Positions 37,601 to 49,776 of a stretch of 64,000 nt of DNA are shown one piece after another. Source of the stretch: Leptoclinus maculatus. Taxonomy: Eukaryota > Chordata > Actinopteri > Perciformes > Stichaeidae. Position 1 is the stretch's first letter. Every line of letters begins with the position of its first letter. A model generated the notes under the pieces. The model was not told where the DNA came from. It did no database searches and worked only from the letters and a program-made list of their open reading frames with translations. A program made the translations under genes and the position numbers. The DNA is taken from NCBI GenBank assembly GCA_032191485.1, contig JAVDOI010000016.1, positions 13,753,736-13,817,735 of the forward strand. The letters are read 5' to 3'.

Positions 37601-39725
37601 CCTGCCAACATGGAAAAGTCGGGTGAGTGTGAGAGCACCAAGGCCAGCTGGAGAGGGGAAGAAAAAGGGATCCAGAGCAAGGATTTACAGGTGTTCCCAC
37701 CAACACTGTGGCTTTTTCATGTATTACATTAGAGTATGTGGGAATAGCACGCATGCATTCTTAGATGTTCTAACAAATACAAAAGAGAGACTGTGTCAAT
37801 CTCCCAAGATGAAACCTTGTCCTTAAAAGGGCTCTTTGATGGACTCGCACCCCCTGAATCATCTCTTCAACTAAGCAGAGCATTACTCGTCTGAAAGTAT
37901 TATCATCACATCGGTGTGTGATACAATATCTACAGCAACAAAGGCAAAGTCCACAGTCAGCACATTAAACTCTCCCCGGCAAAGAAACTATGCTCGAGGC
38001 TAGAAGTTGCCAAAATGAAGATTTAAAAAAAGCTTTAAATGGATCAAATCCAAAAGAGGCTTTGGCAGTCAGATGTGGAACAAGACAAAAATTTGTAAAA
38101 TACCAATAAAGGACGATTCTATGACCAGGGGATTATGGGAATGGGCAAGAATGTCTTGTACTGACATCTGTTAAATTGAAATATTTGGGCCTGCTGGCAC
38201 ATAAAAACACACAGTGGCCCGGCTTCTATCAGGTGTATATTACAGACACTTCCCATTTTATGTCATAAGTTAATATCTCAAACGTCAAGGACTTTTTTTA
38301 ACGCTTCTGATTCTTTTTTTGCATTGCTTCTTTTTTTTATTATATTTCTTTATTTCTAAATCAGATCCTATAACCATTTCTCACAGACTAAGAGTTAAGA
38401 GGAAATGGTTCTCTACAGGCTCCGATGCCTACATGTTTCAGTTAAATCATAAAAGATTGGAAATGTTCAATGTGTTGTACTTTAGCAATTGTATTGTCAT
38501 TCTAATACTGCATGAATTAATTCAGTTATGTACATATAGTCCATTACAACACTGAGGGATGAGTTCATTTTGTTTATGTGCCATCACAATACTTTAATAA
38601 TATCTTATTTCATAATCATAAACCATTGTGTGTGAAGTTAAATGATTTTGTAATATGCAAAACTCTTGGACAAGTTGAACTAAACTCCTCGGTTATGCCT
38701 GCGGCACCCGGCCTTAATCAATCACCACCCTAATAAAAACTACCCCAGTGGCTCTATATTGTTTGGAATGAGGGATGACAATTCAATACTTTGTCAGTGT
38801 TCAGCTTCATCTCCAAGTCAATCGCCTCAACTTCAGAAAGTGTGGTGGAGTCAGTGAGCATTCATTAAAAACAGAGACTTTAACAACTTAATAAGCAATG
38901 CAGAACCAATTAAGAAGGGGAATAGGTTGGTGGATAAATAATGATAGAATATTGTATAAACATGGGAACTCCATCAGGAAAACATTTAAGAATCCTATCT
39001 CTAAAATGGTCTTGTTTCCCATTCTTAGTCACTAAATGTGTGCCTCCGGGTGACAGCAAAGGCACATTATTCTCAAGGCCAGCATTCATATGCAGCTCCA
39101 AAGCCAAACATCCCCTGGGTCTTAACAGTTGTAATGATTGGGTTTTGTTTTCCTCTAACAGCCTTGTACACTTTACAATCTCATATTAGCAGCCCAGGTA
39201 TTAGAAGGAGACAACAAGCAGAGAGCAGCGGTGTTACTGCAGTGATCCTCGTGCAGTGTTTCATTGTGACAGGCGCGGTGTTTTCATATCTACAAGGATC
39301 ATTAGGCAATTCATTTATGGTGCTGGTATTAATCACAAGATTTGGTAATAACAAACCCTTTCATAGTCCTGAAAATCCAGTTTTACCTAATAACATTTGG
39401 TTATATGCTGTAATGTACATAATGAACTCATGGGAATGAGAGAGTGTCAAATGGTCCTTGCACCATGCAGTGAATGTGAGAATGTGGAGAAAGACTGATG
39501 TAGAGATGTGTGCAGGAGCATTTTAAAAGCAGGCGACAGCCGTTTGAGTTTATACAGTACGAGACAGTCACAGGCAAAGTTTCTGTCACATTTCATTTAC
39601 AAAACAGGACTGTTGTAGCGGCTCTGTGAGGCTGGAACCATTACTAATGTCAACATGCAAACTTATTCACAGTGATGCTGATGTTTACCATGTCCACCAT
39701 CTTACTTAGCATGTTAGCGTGATAA
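34650..39725. other. Non-coding; conserved-looking block at 36700-36830
   Basis: No gene recognised. The stretch 36700-36830 (ttatgctaatttcattagcc, ttctcaatattaattatgtg) and 37020-37085 (ggatattaattaacatcagt) carry clusters of TAAT/ATTA homeodomain cores in repeat-free sequence. There is CpG enrichment near 37140-37270. Confidence 0.35.
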
Positions 39726-39745
39726 TAATTGCTAATTAGCAATTA
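39726..39745. promoter_or_regulatory. 20-bp perfect palindrome of homeodomain cores
   Basis: TAATTGCTAATTAGCAATTA reads the same on both strands and contains three overlapping TAAT/ATTA sites, with a central CTAATTAG. This is an ideal arrangement for homeodomain monomers or dimers. Perfect 20-bp palindromes are rare by chance, although AT-rich ones less so. Confidence 0.4.
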
Positions 39746-42213
39746 ACACAATGTAGAGTAATGTACAAATAGTAATGGACCAACTACATTTTTGACGCAG
39801 ACAAAAAAGTAAAAACGGACACAAGAGCATGAATGTGCCAATGAACGGCAATCCATCCAACCAGTCGACACATCCTACTAAAATACAAATATGTGAACCT
39901 GCTGGTGGCAATAGATGAAAAGTCAGGCGATCACCAAGCATGACGGGCGATCATGAGCCTCTCTGCAACTGAAATGATCAACAGAACGTATCCTTTGATA
40001 ATGAAGCCATACTATCAATATTAAGATGACAGTAATTGGACACAGCGGCATGTTTTGAAACTATGGCGTTGTAATGCTTAACGAAGGTCCAACGAGGATC
40101 AGGACCCAGAGCCACTCGTGGTCTGCAGCATACAGTCATTAACCTTTCTCCAGCAGGGAAGGCTGCATGCCTTCTTCTTTCATTCCGTTCACACACTTCA
40201 TTAACAAGCTCCCTTTCATAGACTAATTGCCGTTTCAAATTTGCTCTTTGTTAACCAAATGCAGGTTTGACCCCACAAAGAGCTTCCATTGTGTTTACTT
40301 TTTTGATAATATTGCTCCATGTAAATGAATTAGCACAAAACCACACTGTCCAAGGCACAGGCCCTTACAAATATGTGTCAGCAAGTAATTGAGTGCGGAT
40401 GCAGACACATTTGTGCTTTTTCAGTCCAACATAAAAGCGGGTGTCTTGCCTTGGATTTCTCTTCTGTTGGTGTTCCTAATTAACTCCTGTTTTCAGGAGG
40501 GATTTAAAATAGGCCAATGAAGAGACGCGCTACAGGGAGGGTTAGAACGGCCTCCTCATCCAGTAAATTAACCTTGGCTGCCTTTTGCACCCAAAATGTA
40601 ACAGGTTTCTAATCAATTTCTGGCTACAATGCCATTCATGAGCTTAGGAAAGGCGCCTGAATAACAAAGTGAACACTTATCACCAAAGACACTTTTCTCA
40701 GAAGCTGCCAGGATACACATCCCCTGGTTCTGGTTGATGGTCAGACCACAGAATCCACCAAGAGAACAGCAACGATGTACAGTGTGTCCCCGAGGTGAGT
40801 GAACCTCAGTCAGTGAAAGCCCATCTATCTACCTACAGGCGTTCATATCAATGGGGGGTCTCTTCCAACAGCTGCACCCCCCCCCCCCCCCCAATCTCTC
40901 TCTGCAGTGTCTATTTGCAGCATCAGCACACAAAATGAGCACTGCAGTCATGCAAACAAACACAAACTTGCATGCTACTTTTCCCACTTGCGTGTTCCTC
41001 AGAGCTGCCGACTGCAGCCTCGTCCGTCCGTTAAGTACAAATTTAGGAGGACGGCGTCCATGACATTGAGGGTGCATACGTTATACAGATTCAGCAACAG
41101 GGATTTTACTTCCTCCCTCCTCTCATCACCAAGGTGTAACTAAACAAGACAATTAATCTCCAATCCGGAGGATCTCCCGTCTTGTAATAATCAAGGGTCA
41201 AAGAAGCATGTAACAGCCATAGCTCGTTCATCTCTACTGCAGTATGTTCAACGTTGTTACTCTGCATAGGGTTTTGGTATAGATGTACATACATGAAGAG
41301 TATAGATGTTTGATTGTGTCTTGAAGATGACATGAAAACCATAGCATGCGATCACATCAAAACACCGGGGATATCTGGTCTACCACGTCAAACACAGTGA
41401 CAGAAATGACCAAATTAAACACGATCCTTCTATCCGACAGTCTAAAGGAGTCGGTCTCATTTTGATGAGAGGGGAATATGAGCCATTTCTACCACTGCTT
41501 AATTGGCAGCGTTTGACTAACAAGCTGACACCAGTGAAGAACAGTCAGTGCTGAGACACACGAGTAGGACTGTCAAGGAGACGGGCGAGTCTGTTGTGGA
41601 CACGAGTAATTCATCTCATAAATACTAATAACATTTTAAAAAAGTGCAACTACAAAATGTCAGACTTGGCTTCTTTTAAGTGGGACTGCACAACCAATTG
41701 TAAAGCAGTTCAGGTATATTATGGCTATATTGAATTTGTATAATCAAGACAAGCATACAGCGTTGAAAGTAATGGATTATCCACAGTGTGGATATGTATG
41801 TATGCATGCTTGTGTGTATATTTGTGTCTGTATAAAGTTATTATCTTGATACTTTTTTTTCTTCACAGTTAAGAGTAAATATAAACGAATATAAAGAAAC
41901 ATTTCTCATCTGCCCTCATTGCTCTACCAGTCTTGCAAAAAAAACACTAACAGCAATTAAAAAGAGTCTGTATTAAAAAGAAACAAATACAATAAATGGT
42001 GTTTTTCTATACTGCAGCATAGAAGTAAGGACCAAAGCTGTGGCCAGCTTCTAAATCCAATCTACAGAAAAGGGTTGAATAAAATTAACTATTAATTGAA
42101 AAAATGTAGTATTACATGAGCAATCAGTGCAATAAAAGACGCAAAAAATTCAACATGAAGAAATACGCTCAATCAACATCACAGCTTACTGCAGCTCCAA
42201 TTCTTCTACAATT
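39746..42213. other. Non-coding, no gene recognised
   Basis: AT-rich DNA with a 16-base C run at 40877-40892. The block around 40560-40640 (ccttttgcacccaaaatgta, tttctaatcaatttctggct) is repeat-free and enhancer-like by eye. Confidence 0.4.
40877..40892. repeat. Poly-C tract
   Basis: Sixteen consecutive C. Confidence 0.9.
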
Positions 42214-42470
42214 AAAGCTGAAACGATAAGTAATTCAATCAATTAGTCAAATGTCAGAAAATGTATTGTTATTATTATTTTGATACTAAATTAATTGTTT
42301 CAAGCAAAAATACCAAACATTTGATGCTTCTCCAATGTGAAGACTTGCTGCTGTCCCTCGTCTTACATTATGGAGAAAAACAATCAGTTGAAGAAAGCTC
42401 CAAATATGAATATTGCTTAGAGGCATCTGTAATATTCTCAGCCGTAAAAAACAAAACAAAAATCCATTGA
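42214..42470 (+). mobile_element. Interspersed repeat, putative non-autonomous hAT-like element
   Basis: Begins aaagctgaaacgataagtaa and runs through gtcagaaaatgtattg, ttgatactaaattaattgtt, caagcaaaaataccaaacat and caatgtgaagacttgctgct. This is the recognisable order of a very abundant teleost repeat ('agctgaaacgattagtcgat...gccaaacattt...aaatgtgaggatttgctgct'). The copy is diverged and its right end is unclear. It is the same family and orientation as 28485-28650. Confidence 0.6.
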
Positions 42471-42647
42471 TCCCCTTACTCGATATCAATATCTATGGCC
42501 GAAAATATCAGCAGCACACATGAAAACAAACATGACAGTTGTTATGAAGCCCCTATTTAAGAAGCTTGAAAGAGCAAGCCGAGTTTGTAAAAGAGGTTTC
42601 TATTTTAAGAGAACCAGAATCCATCTGGCCACTGAGTATGAAAACTA

Positions 42648-42667
42648 AACAACAACAACAACAACAA
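42648..42667. repeat. Short (AAC)n tract
   Basis: About six AAC units. Confidence 0.85.
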
Positions 42668-42763
42668 GGCTTTAAAATGAATGAAGCATTTGGTTTACGG
42701 TGTAATGGTTTTAGAGTGGCATCGTTACTTCCAACAAGAAAGATAATGTTATTAGAGGGAATT

Positions 42764-42818
42764 AATGTGTGTGCATACGTGTGTGCGTGTGTGTGTGCGT
42801 GTGCGTGTGCGTGTGTGT
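42764..42818. repeat. Imperfect (GT)n/(GC)n microsatellite
   Basis: Alternating purine-pyrimidine with GC interruptions (gtgtgcgtgtgtgtgtgcgt and similar), a Z-DNA-prone composition. Confidence 0.85.
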
Positions 42819-45800
42819 AAAAGCAACAATGAATGTGAGCGAGATTGAAGGGAGATAGGTTTGAAGACTGTACAGTAAGTTGAGAATCTTGCAGCTAGAC
42901 AAACATTTCCCAATTACCTTCCATGCAGGGTTTTCATTAAGTACTTCCACATAAGAGTCTGACTGGCTGCTCTTTGTCTCCACAGCCGTCTGGAGCTAAT
43001 CAAATTCACAGGCCGTCTCAGAAGCCATCTCAGCCTCCCATTATCATTAATCTGGATGGCCATCTCATCGGCACCGTGGTTAACGAACAATGTTAGGGCT
43101 AGAAATTCAATTTTCTACAGTTAGCAATTGAATTGGTGATCAATTGTAGCATCTCAGAGATGAAGGATTGTCAAAGCGGGGTCCTCCATTGTTCCATTAT
43201 CGGAACGCTCAGATGAGCTCCTGAATCCCATTAATAAAGCGGCAGAGCAGCAGCTGTGCATCACGGAGCAGCCAACACTGAAGCTGAACCTGTGTGTTGT
43301 TCCCACTGTGGGAGAGAGGATGGGAATGACAAACCAAGACTGCTTTCACTAGATGAAATGTAGCATCTTATAATAGCATACTACCTACAGTATGTAGTCA
43401 CCACCGGAGGACGACTAAACCACTAAGATTATTTAATTAGATACATTATATGGGGAGTAAGTGGTCAAAAATAGGAAATGGCATACTGTTTAAGTGAAGA
43501 AGGGATAAGATTTATGTTTATTGTGGTAATGAGTGTTACTATCAGTGTAGGAAGGTAACATGACACAAAGCAGAATGTGTAATTGCATTACTTCTCTGGA
43601 GTGGAATAATGACAGGCATTACTGTTAGAATTACAGTTTCACATTACAGTTACAGACCAACCAACATCAAGGCCCCATTACTTGTCCTATAGATTTGAAT
43701 TTTAATCATTACTCATGTTATTTGTGTTGTAGCTCTGCTTTCTTTTCACCTCATTCCTGTTTACAGATGCACAAACAAGACATGAGAGACAATGAGATGA
43801 AAAGGACAAGAAATGGCAGAGATGGGAGTGATAACGATTGAAACGTGCAAGTATACGAGATATTATTTTGAATTTGCTACAAGCTGGAAGAGCAGCATTT
43901 TAGTTCTAGGGTTTAACAAAAAGTAGAAAAACAAGCACTTCTCCCAAGGAGACATTGTTAATGCAATCCAATTCATTACAGTTAAAGAGAAGCCATACAT
44001 TATACATGTAATGTTTTACTTTCATGACCTTGGCAGTGTTGTTTATCATGAAATTATACGAAAGTATGAAAAAGTAGTGCTTTTAAGAAAGGCAACGCTC
44101 CGAGCCTGACGACATCCAGTAAGTGGGTCTGGTCGTGTGAGCAGAGGGAATAGAATAGATGTTTTGTGTTTCCTCGATGCTGCATAAGCTACACTGTCTG
44201 ACTGCACTGGGGTCTATTGAGACAAAGTGGCTGCCAGAAGAGCAGAAGACTAATAGCATGCTGGCATTTCTGCTTATATTGTTACACCTGCCCTAAAGGG
44301 TAGCTGCACCGCTATGAAATTAAACCACAAGATGGGCCGTTGCGACATTTTGGCACAGCCCAAACTGACATTAGCAACAAGTAGCGCTCCCGCGTGCTGC
44401 ACTGTGTGCTTGAAGCCACGGAGAGAAAGAGTTTAAAATTCCTCCACGCATCAGTCTTCCCTGAGATTGTTTCATTTTTCCATTAACAAAATCCTGCCTT
44501 CAGAATAATTCACACACACATTGTGAGTGTTGTCACCCTCACAAGGAAACAACACAATTGAGTAGGAAGATATTAATTCACAGTTTTGAAAAATGACAAT
44601 TAACACTGAATATATGTACAACGGATAAAATGGATTTCACAGATGAGTTGATTTCATCACGACAGACGTGCAACCAAAGAGAGAAGATGAACACGGACAA
44701 ACAACACAATGTCCCCAACACTGGTTTCCTTATACTACCCAGCGACCCTGCTTTCCATTGAACCCTTCAACTGTCCCAGAGAGGAGGGGGAGGGCAGATA
44801 TGAAAGCACGTATTTGTTGGGCCTTTGTGCAGCGAACTTCTCTGCCTGTGCTCGTGCTGGAGTTACACACAAGCTCACCCGCATACTTGCGGTTGTTAGC
44901 ACCCGTCTCTTAGTAACAGCACAAGGAAAGCAACACTTGCGGAGGGTCTTACTGTAGATGTTAGTGAGGATGTCGGATTCAAAGAACTGAGCCTGCTGCC
45001 TATCTCAGAGAAAACAAGAGTGTTAGACAAATGTAACAGAGAGCCGGGGAAAATGTGAGATTTTTAGCCACGTTTTAAGCGTAGGGTGTGTAAATGGTTC
45101 AGGTTAGAACAAAAAAACAATGGTGCTATACAAAAAGGTGTACTTTCCTGCTTTATTTCTAGATGCGTGTGCTACATGAAGGGAGAATGGTTGCACCACC
45201 TGGGTATCCGTTTGCGTCAGCGTTCCCTTTATTGTACACGGTCGCTGAGCCGTCTGGTTCAGTTCCACCCATTTCCCGGGCTTTTGTTTTGGGTAGTGTT
45301 CGTCACAGAAGATATAATAAGGTATGGAAAAATATGAAAAGCAGATGTGGCCGCCAACAAAATGGCATCCTCTACTCCTGCAACCAAGTGACACAAAAGT
45401 TCCAGAGAAAAAGAACACATGTAATTACAATCAGAGGAGGGGACAGGATGTCCAGGTCTAAACTTCCAAAGCTTCATTGTCCTCAATACACAACTTTTCT
45501 AAATAAAAAGGGGAACAAATCCTCTCGTTATTTAAGGAAAAATATATTTCAATTCAGGTGGCATATGGATATGAAAATGATCCATGTTTAATATATCTTA
45601 CCATATCATTTGATCTGATTCAATGGAAGACAGGACTAATATTAACTGTCACACCAAACCCAATTTTAATTTCATGCAGAATGTGAATATGCGTCATAGC
45701 TGAGGAGTTGGACCCAGTGAAGAAGAGAAGCAGATGTCATGAGTGTGTGAGGGGGATGTGGGCAGAGACAGTGGCGTCCCTTCTCCTACTCTGTGGGACA

Positions 45801-47107
45801 GAGACTAAGACCCCCTTCGAGGACACTGTGAACTGATCCTGATTATCCCAGTGGGCCTAATCCTCTGAGACCGGCACTCCCTGGCTGTGTCCCCCCCAAA
45901 AAAGACTCACTTCAGTGGACAGAGAATCCCAGACATTGTGCCCCTAAACTGTGAAAACTCTCCTCACAATGGGGACCGAGGAAGCAAAGAGACCCCAAAA
46001 CCACCCTCCTTCCCTCATCTCCCCCACTACACTCCCCATCGTCACACTTGGGAAAGCAAAGGAGCGCAGCCTCATCCGAGGAATCCTGCTCAATATCCTG
46101 GGATTAGCTGCGGCCCCTCTCAGTGCCCCTTCTCTCCCTCCTGCTAAGGCTAATTCAGACTGAACTCGTCTGGCCGGACCCTTTGTAAAAGCCCCACCAC
46201 ACAAGAGAAACAATCAAATATACTAAACTTTAATCTCTTATGAGCTCATATCTCGGTCTCCCCTGCCTGCACTCAAATCCCATTGAGGAAGAAAGCCTGG
46301 GAGTTTGTTAAATACAACGGGCCATATCCAGGTATGCACCCACAGTCAGACATCAGGAAGCACACGCAGCCTGATGCAGCAGAATTATTCAGGGGAATCA
46401 ATGAGCGAGTCCCAGCTCAAACGTGTCCTTCCGAGATGCATTGCCAATCAATTTGAAATGTAACCTAATAAAAAGGCCTCTAGCCAGTTGCTATATCAAT
46501 ATAGCATTTGTTTCGCATACGAGACTCACGCACACTTCAATCCAAAGTCAATAGACTTTTTGTATGGTCACAATCCATATTTAGCAATTAACAGTGAAAC
46601 TAACACACATTCAGCTTTGGCAGTACGTGTGTGTTCGTAGGTTGGCTTGGGCAAAAAAAAAAAAAAAAAAGTCCCTTTAGTGAAACACGCAATTGCGTCC
46701 TCAATGGAGGCTTTGAAGAGGGCTTTGAAGCATCTGTGGAAGCCATGGGATGTGGGTCCAGCTGTAAAAATACAAGTGCGCCTGGGACTGCCACCCATGC
46801 AGCCAGCATTGTGTGTTTGTGTGTCTGAGAGTTAGTCAAAGACTGATCCCGGTGCTACCATCTCCATATCCTGTCACTACCCCCTTTTTTCTCTACTGCA
46901 TTCACTCTGTGAGGTCTAACACCGAGGGCCACAAACATCACTCATGTGCTCATCTGTATACTCCGTGCTTCCCACGCACACTCTGCTCCGTCACAAATAC
47001 AATGTAAGCTCTTTTTATTTGGAGATCTCCGCTTCACCCATTGACAGGGAGCTCAGCGCTACCGGAAATCCAAAGAGATGGGGAAAAAAATTGATAGCTC
47101 CTTAGCG
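42819..47107. other. Non-coding, no gene recognised
   Basis: The block 43010-43260 (aattcaattttctacag, tagcaattgaattggtgatc, aatcccattaataaagcggc) is repeat-free with CAATTG and TAAT cores and could be regulatory. An A run of 18 lies at 46653-46670. Short frames at 44668-44957 and 45163-45591 look like chance. Confidence 0.4.
46653..46670. repeat. Poly-A tract
   Basis: Eighteen consecutive A with no retroposon body recognised beside it. Confidence 0.9.
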
Positions 47108-47202
47108 GAAATCACATTACCCTTTATGCTCTATCAAATTTTATTTTGCCTCAAAGGATGCCTCCTTGCCTGTTGGAAAGGCATCCTTCTGAAATCACAT
47201 TA
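47108..47202. repeat. Inverted repeat flanked by 12-bp direct repeats
   Basis: GAAATCACATTA occurs at 47108-47119 and again at 47191-47202. Between them a 10-bp inverted repeat (AAGGATGCCT at 47154-47163, AGGCATCCTT at 47179-47188) has a 15-base loop. The surrounding sequence is repeat-free, so a compound regulatory module is as likely as a small insertion. Confidence 0.6.
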
Positions 47203-49740
47203 GACGCATCCAGCAGAGGTGAGAGGATCAAAACAACAATCAAGTGCAAATTACTTTACAAGGCATTATTAGCAGCAGAGAAGCTGTCAGTCCAATATTG
47301 GTCATCACATGCCCGTTAAATTCATATCAAAAACAGACTTCACTGTAATGATCCATCGCAATTAAGTTGAGTTGTTGGTTTGGCTGTCAGATCGGCTCCA
47401 CAGTGTGTGCCTTACAGAGAATCAGTGTAAGTGTATGAGGGTGCTGTTGGTAGTGACCCGGCCTTCTTTTGTTCCATAAAGGCCTGTTGACTTCAGCCAC
47501 TTTGAGGCATACACAAAGCAGCTGTTAATTGGTGCTTTCCCAGGCAAGTGGCCAGCAGACATTCTCAGTTTAATGCGGCACCTGCAAAAACTGTTTACTC
47601 ATATTGGCTTACATCCTGTTTTGCCGTTTGCTTGCCAGTCTCCTTCCTGTTATGGCGGACATTGTGACGCAGTCCTGGATTGGCTTCAGATAGAAAATGT
47701 TTGAAATGCAAGTTCACGCACAATCTGCTACCCATAAGATAAATCTGTAGGCGAAATTAAGAAGGAAAGGCGAGTGACAGCTAAGTGGAATGAACGGAGC
47801 AGAGGTACAGGCCTCTCTCTCTCTCTGAAACTCAGAGAGCTGGATTTTGTACAGTGGCACGTATGCAAATGTGGCCACTGGGAATACGCTCTGGCTCTCC
47901 TGCGCCCTATTCTGATGATGCAGTTCGAGGCAGTGGAGGAGTAAATTGAGTTTAGTCAGATAGAGAAACCGAGTTAACATGTGGCCTGAAGGAAAAGTGG
48001 AGGGAGTCACCTGGGTCCCGTGGGAAGAGAGGCAAAGTCCTCAAGAACCCCGGCTAAGGCCCATGGCCCCTGAGAGACGGGGGTGTGGAGCTCAGTGGAT
48101 TGCACCATGATGACATTCAAATGTATAGTCCACTGGGTTGGAGGTGGTAGGAGAAATGGGGGATTTTAAAGCTTGAAGTATTGAAACTCTGGGGGTCAAA
48201 CCATTTCAAATTAACAATTCTATTTTTTCCTGATCGCCAACACCGCCTTTCTAATGATAGCCCAAAACAGACTTTTCCAACTTTTACCTTCCCTGATGGA
48301 TGGCTATCCTTGGAGGCCTTTATCTGCTGAACCTTACTTTAATAGTTGCTAAAGGCAGACTCTGACCGGAGTCAGTGAGAGCAAGCGACCTGAGAGGAAG
48401 AGTGGATGAAACAGCAGAGAGGCTGAAAACTTCACTTCGCCGTCTCAAATCTCCCCTTGGGCATGGAGTTTTAACTGAGGACCGGCACATAGTAATGTGC
48501 AGTATTCAGCTCTACACCCTATTCACTTCCTCTGCTTGATTCATTACTACGTCACCTTGACATACAGAGAAGGTAAGAGCATCTGAAACGTCTCTTAGAT
48601 TTGAAAACAAGACCTGTGAATTTGAGCGAGAGGGCAGGCTCGGTAATGATGAGAGGGATACGACAGGTCTATGGGACAGGTACAGAAAAACCTGCCAGCC
48701 TCTCCTCCTCTAAATAGGTTCAGAAGTTGCCATGGACAGCGACTGCCAGCGAAAAGCCTTCAAGCGGATTGCTTCACCCACTTTACTCTGTTCCTTTTCA
48801 TGTCTGCAATTGTCACAGAATTAAATTGGGCTGTGTTTGAATAACAGTAGCACCTTGCACTGAGTAATCGATTAAACATTATATTATTTCCATTAGGGGT
48901 AGTTAAGAAATTAACCCTGATAACTCCCAAAAAAACAATAGGTGACAGCTTGTGGAGCTGACTAGTAATGAGAAGGCTGCCTTTGTTCTCATTGGAGTAC
49001 GCCCCTTCTGCTTCGGTTAATATCGCTCACTTGTGTTGCTCTCCCTCTGATGATCGAGTGGATACAACTGTCACTGTCTGAATGGAAATTATTTGCAAAC
49101 CAATTGGCCCTTCGCTAAGCCCCGCCCCTTTGTTGTCAGCCGCTGCTACTCTGTCAAACTGTATTCAATTCATATATATATTGTGCGTTTAATTCACACG
49201 TGGATTTTTACACCTTGCCTTACAATGAGTGGATGAGTAGGAACCCTCAACTGTGTACATGACATGCTGAGAGACCAAACATGAGGTGAGATCTTTGTAT
49301 TTGGCATCCAATGCTGGACACATCGAAGGTAAAGGAAGGTCTTAACATAATCTTTATCCTCAGTGTTGTATCTGAAAATAAGCAAATGGTCGATACATAA
49401 ATACACACCTTTTCTTTAGTTGGAGTGTCAGGGATATTATCAGTGGTTTTCTATGACGTTTCCTGTTTGTGTGAAGAGAGAGAGTATTTCCTGTAGAGAG
49501 GAATGCACATCCAAAACTGTTGTGGCAGTTGGAACGTTTGGACTGAGGATAAATAATGACTAAACACAGCTGGGAGGTGGAGTAAAAGCCCTGCTTGCAA
49601 AGCTCTTAGGACAGTTTGATTAAGAGTGGTAGAGGCAATGAAATATGTTAAATTTCTTACATTAGGGTACCTTTGTGTGTTACTCGGTCACTTATCGTTC
49701 TACTAAAGGCCGTAGATGAATACATCTCTTGAATCTTGAT
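47203..49740. other. Non-coding, no gene recognised
   Basis: Only short chance frames. A small CT tract lies near 47813-47826. Nothing else recognised. Confidence 0.45.
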
Positions 49741-49776
49741 AAGTCATAGGTTCAGCTTAAACTGAACCTATGACTT
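49741..49776. repeat. Perfect 15-bp inverted repeat (hairpin)
   Basis: AAGTCATAGGTTCAG (49741-49755) and its exact reverse complement (49762-49776) are separated by six bases. Pairing stops at both ends, so the stem is 15 bp. That is too short for a microRNA precursor and lacks the T run of a Pol III terminator. It may be a cruciform or a relic of a local inverted duplication. Confidence 0.8.

Noticed and set aside
49741..49776. Hairpin considered as a microRNA precursor
   Set aside because: A 15-bp stem with no extension is too short for Drosha/Dicer processing.
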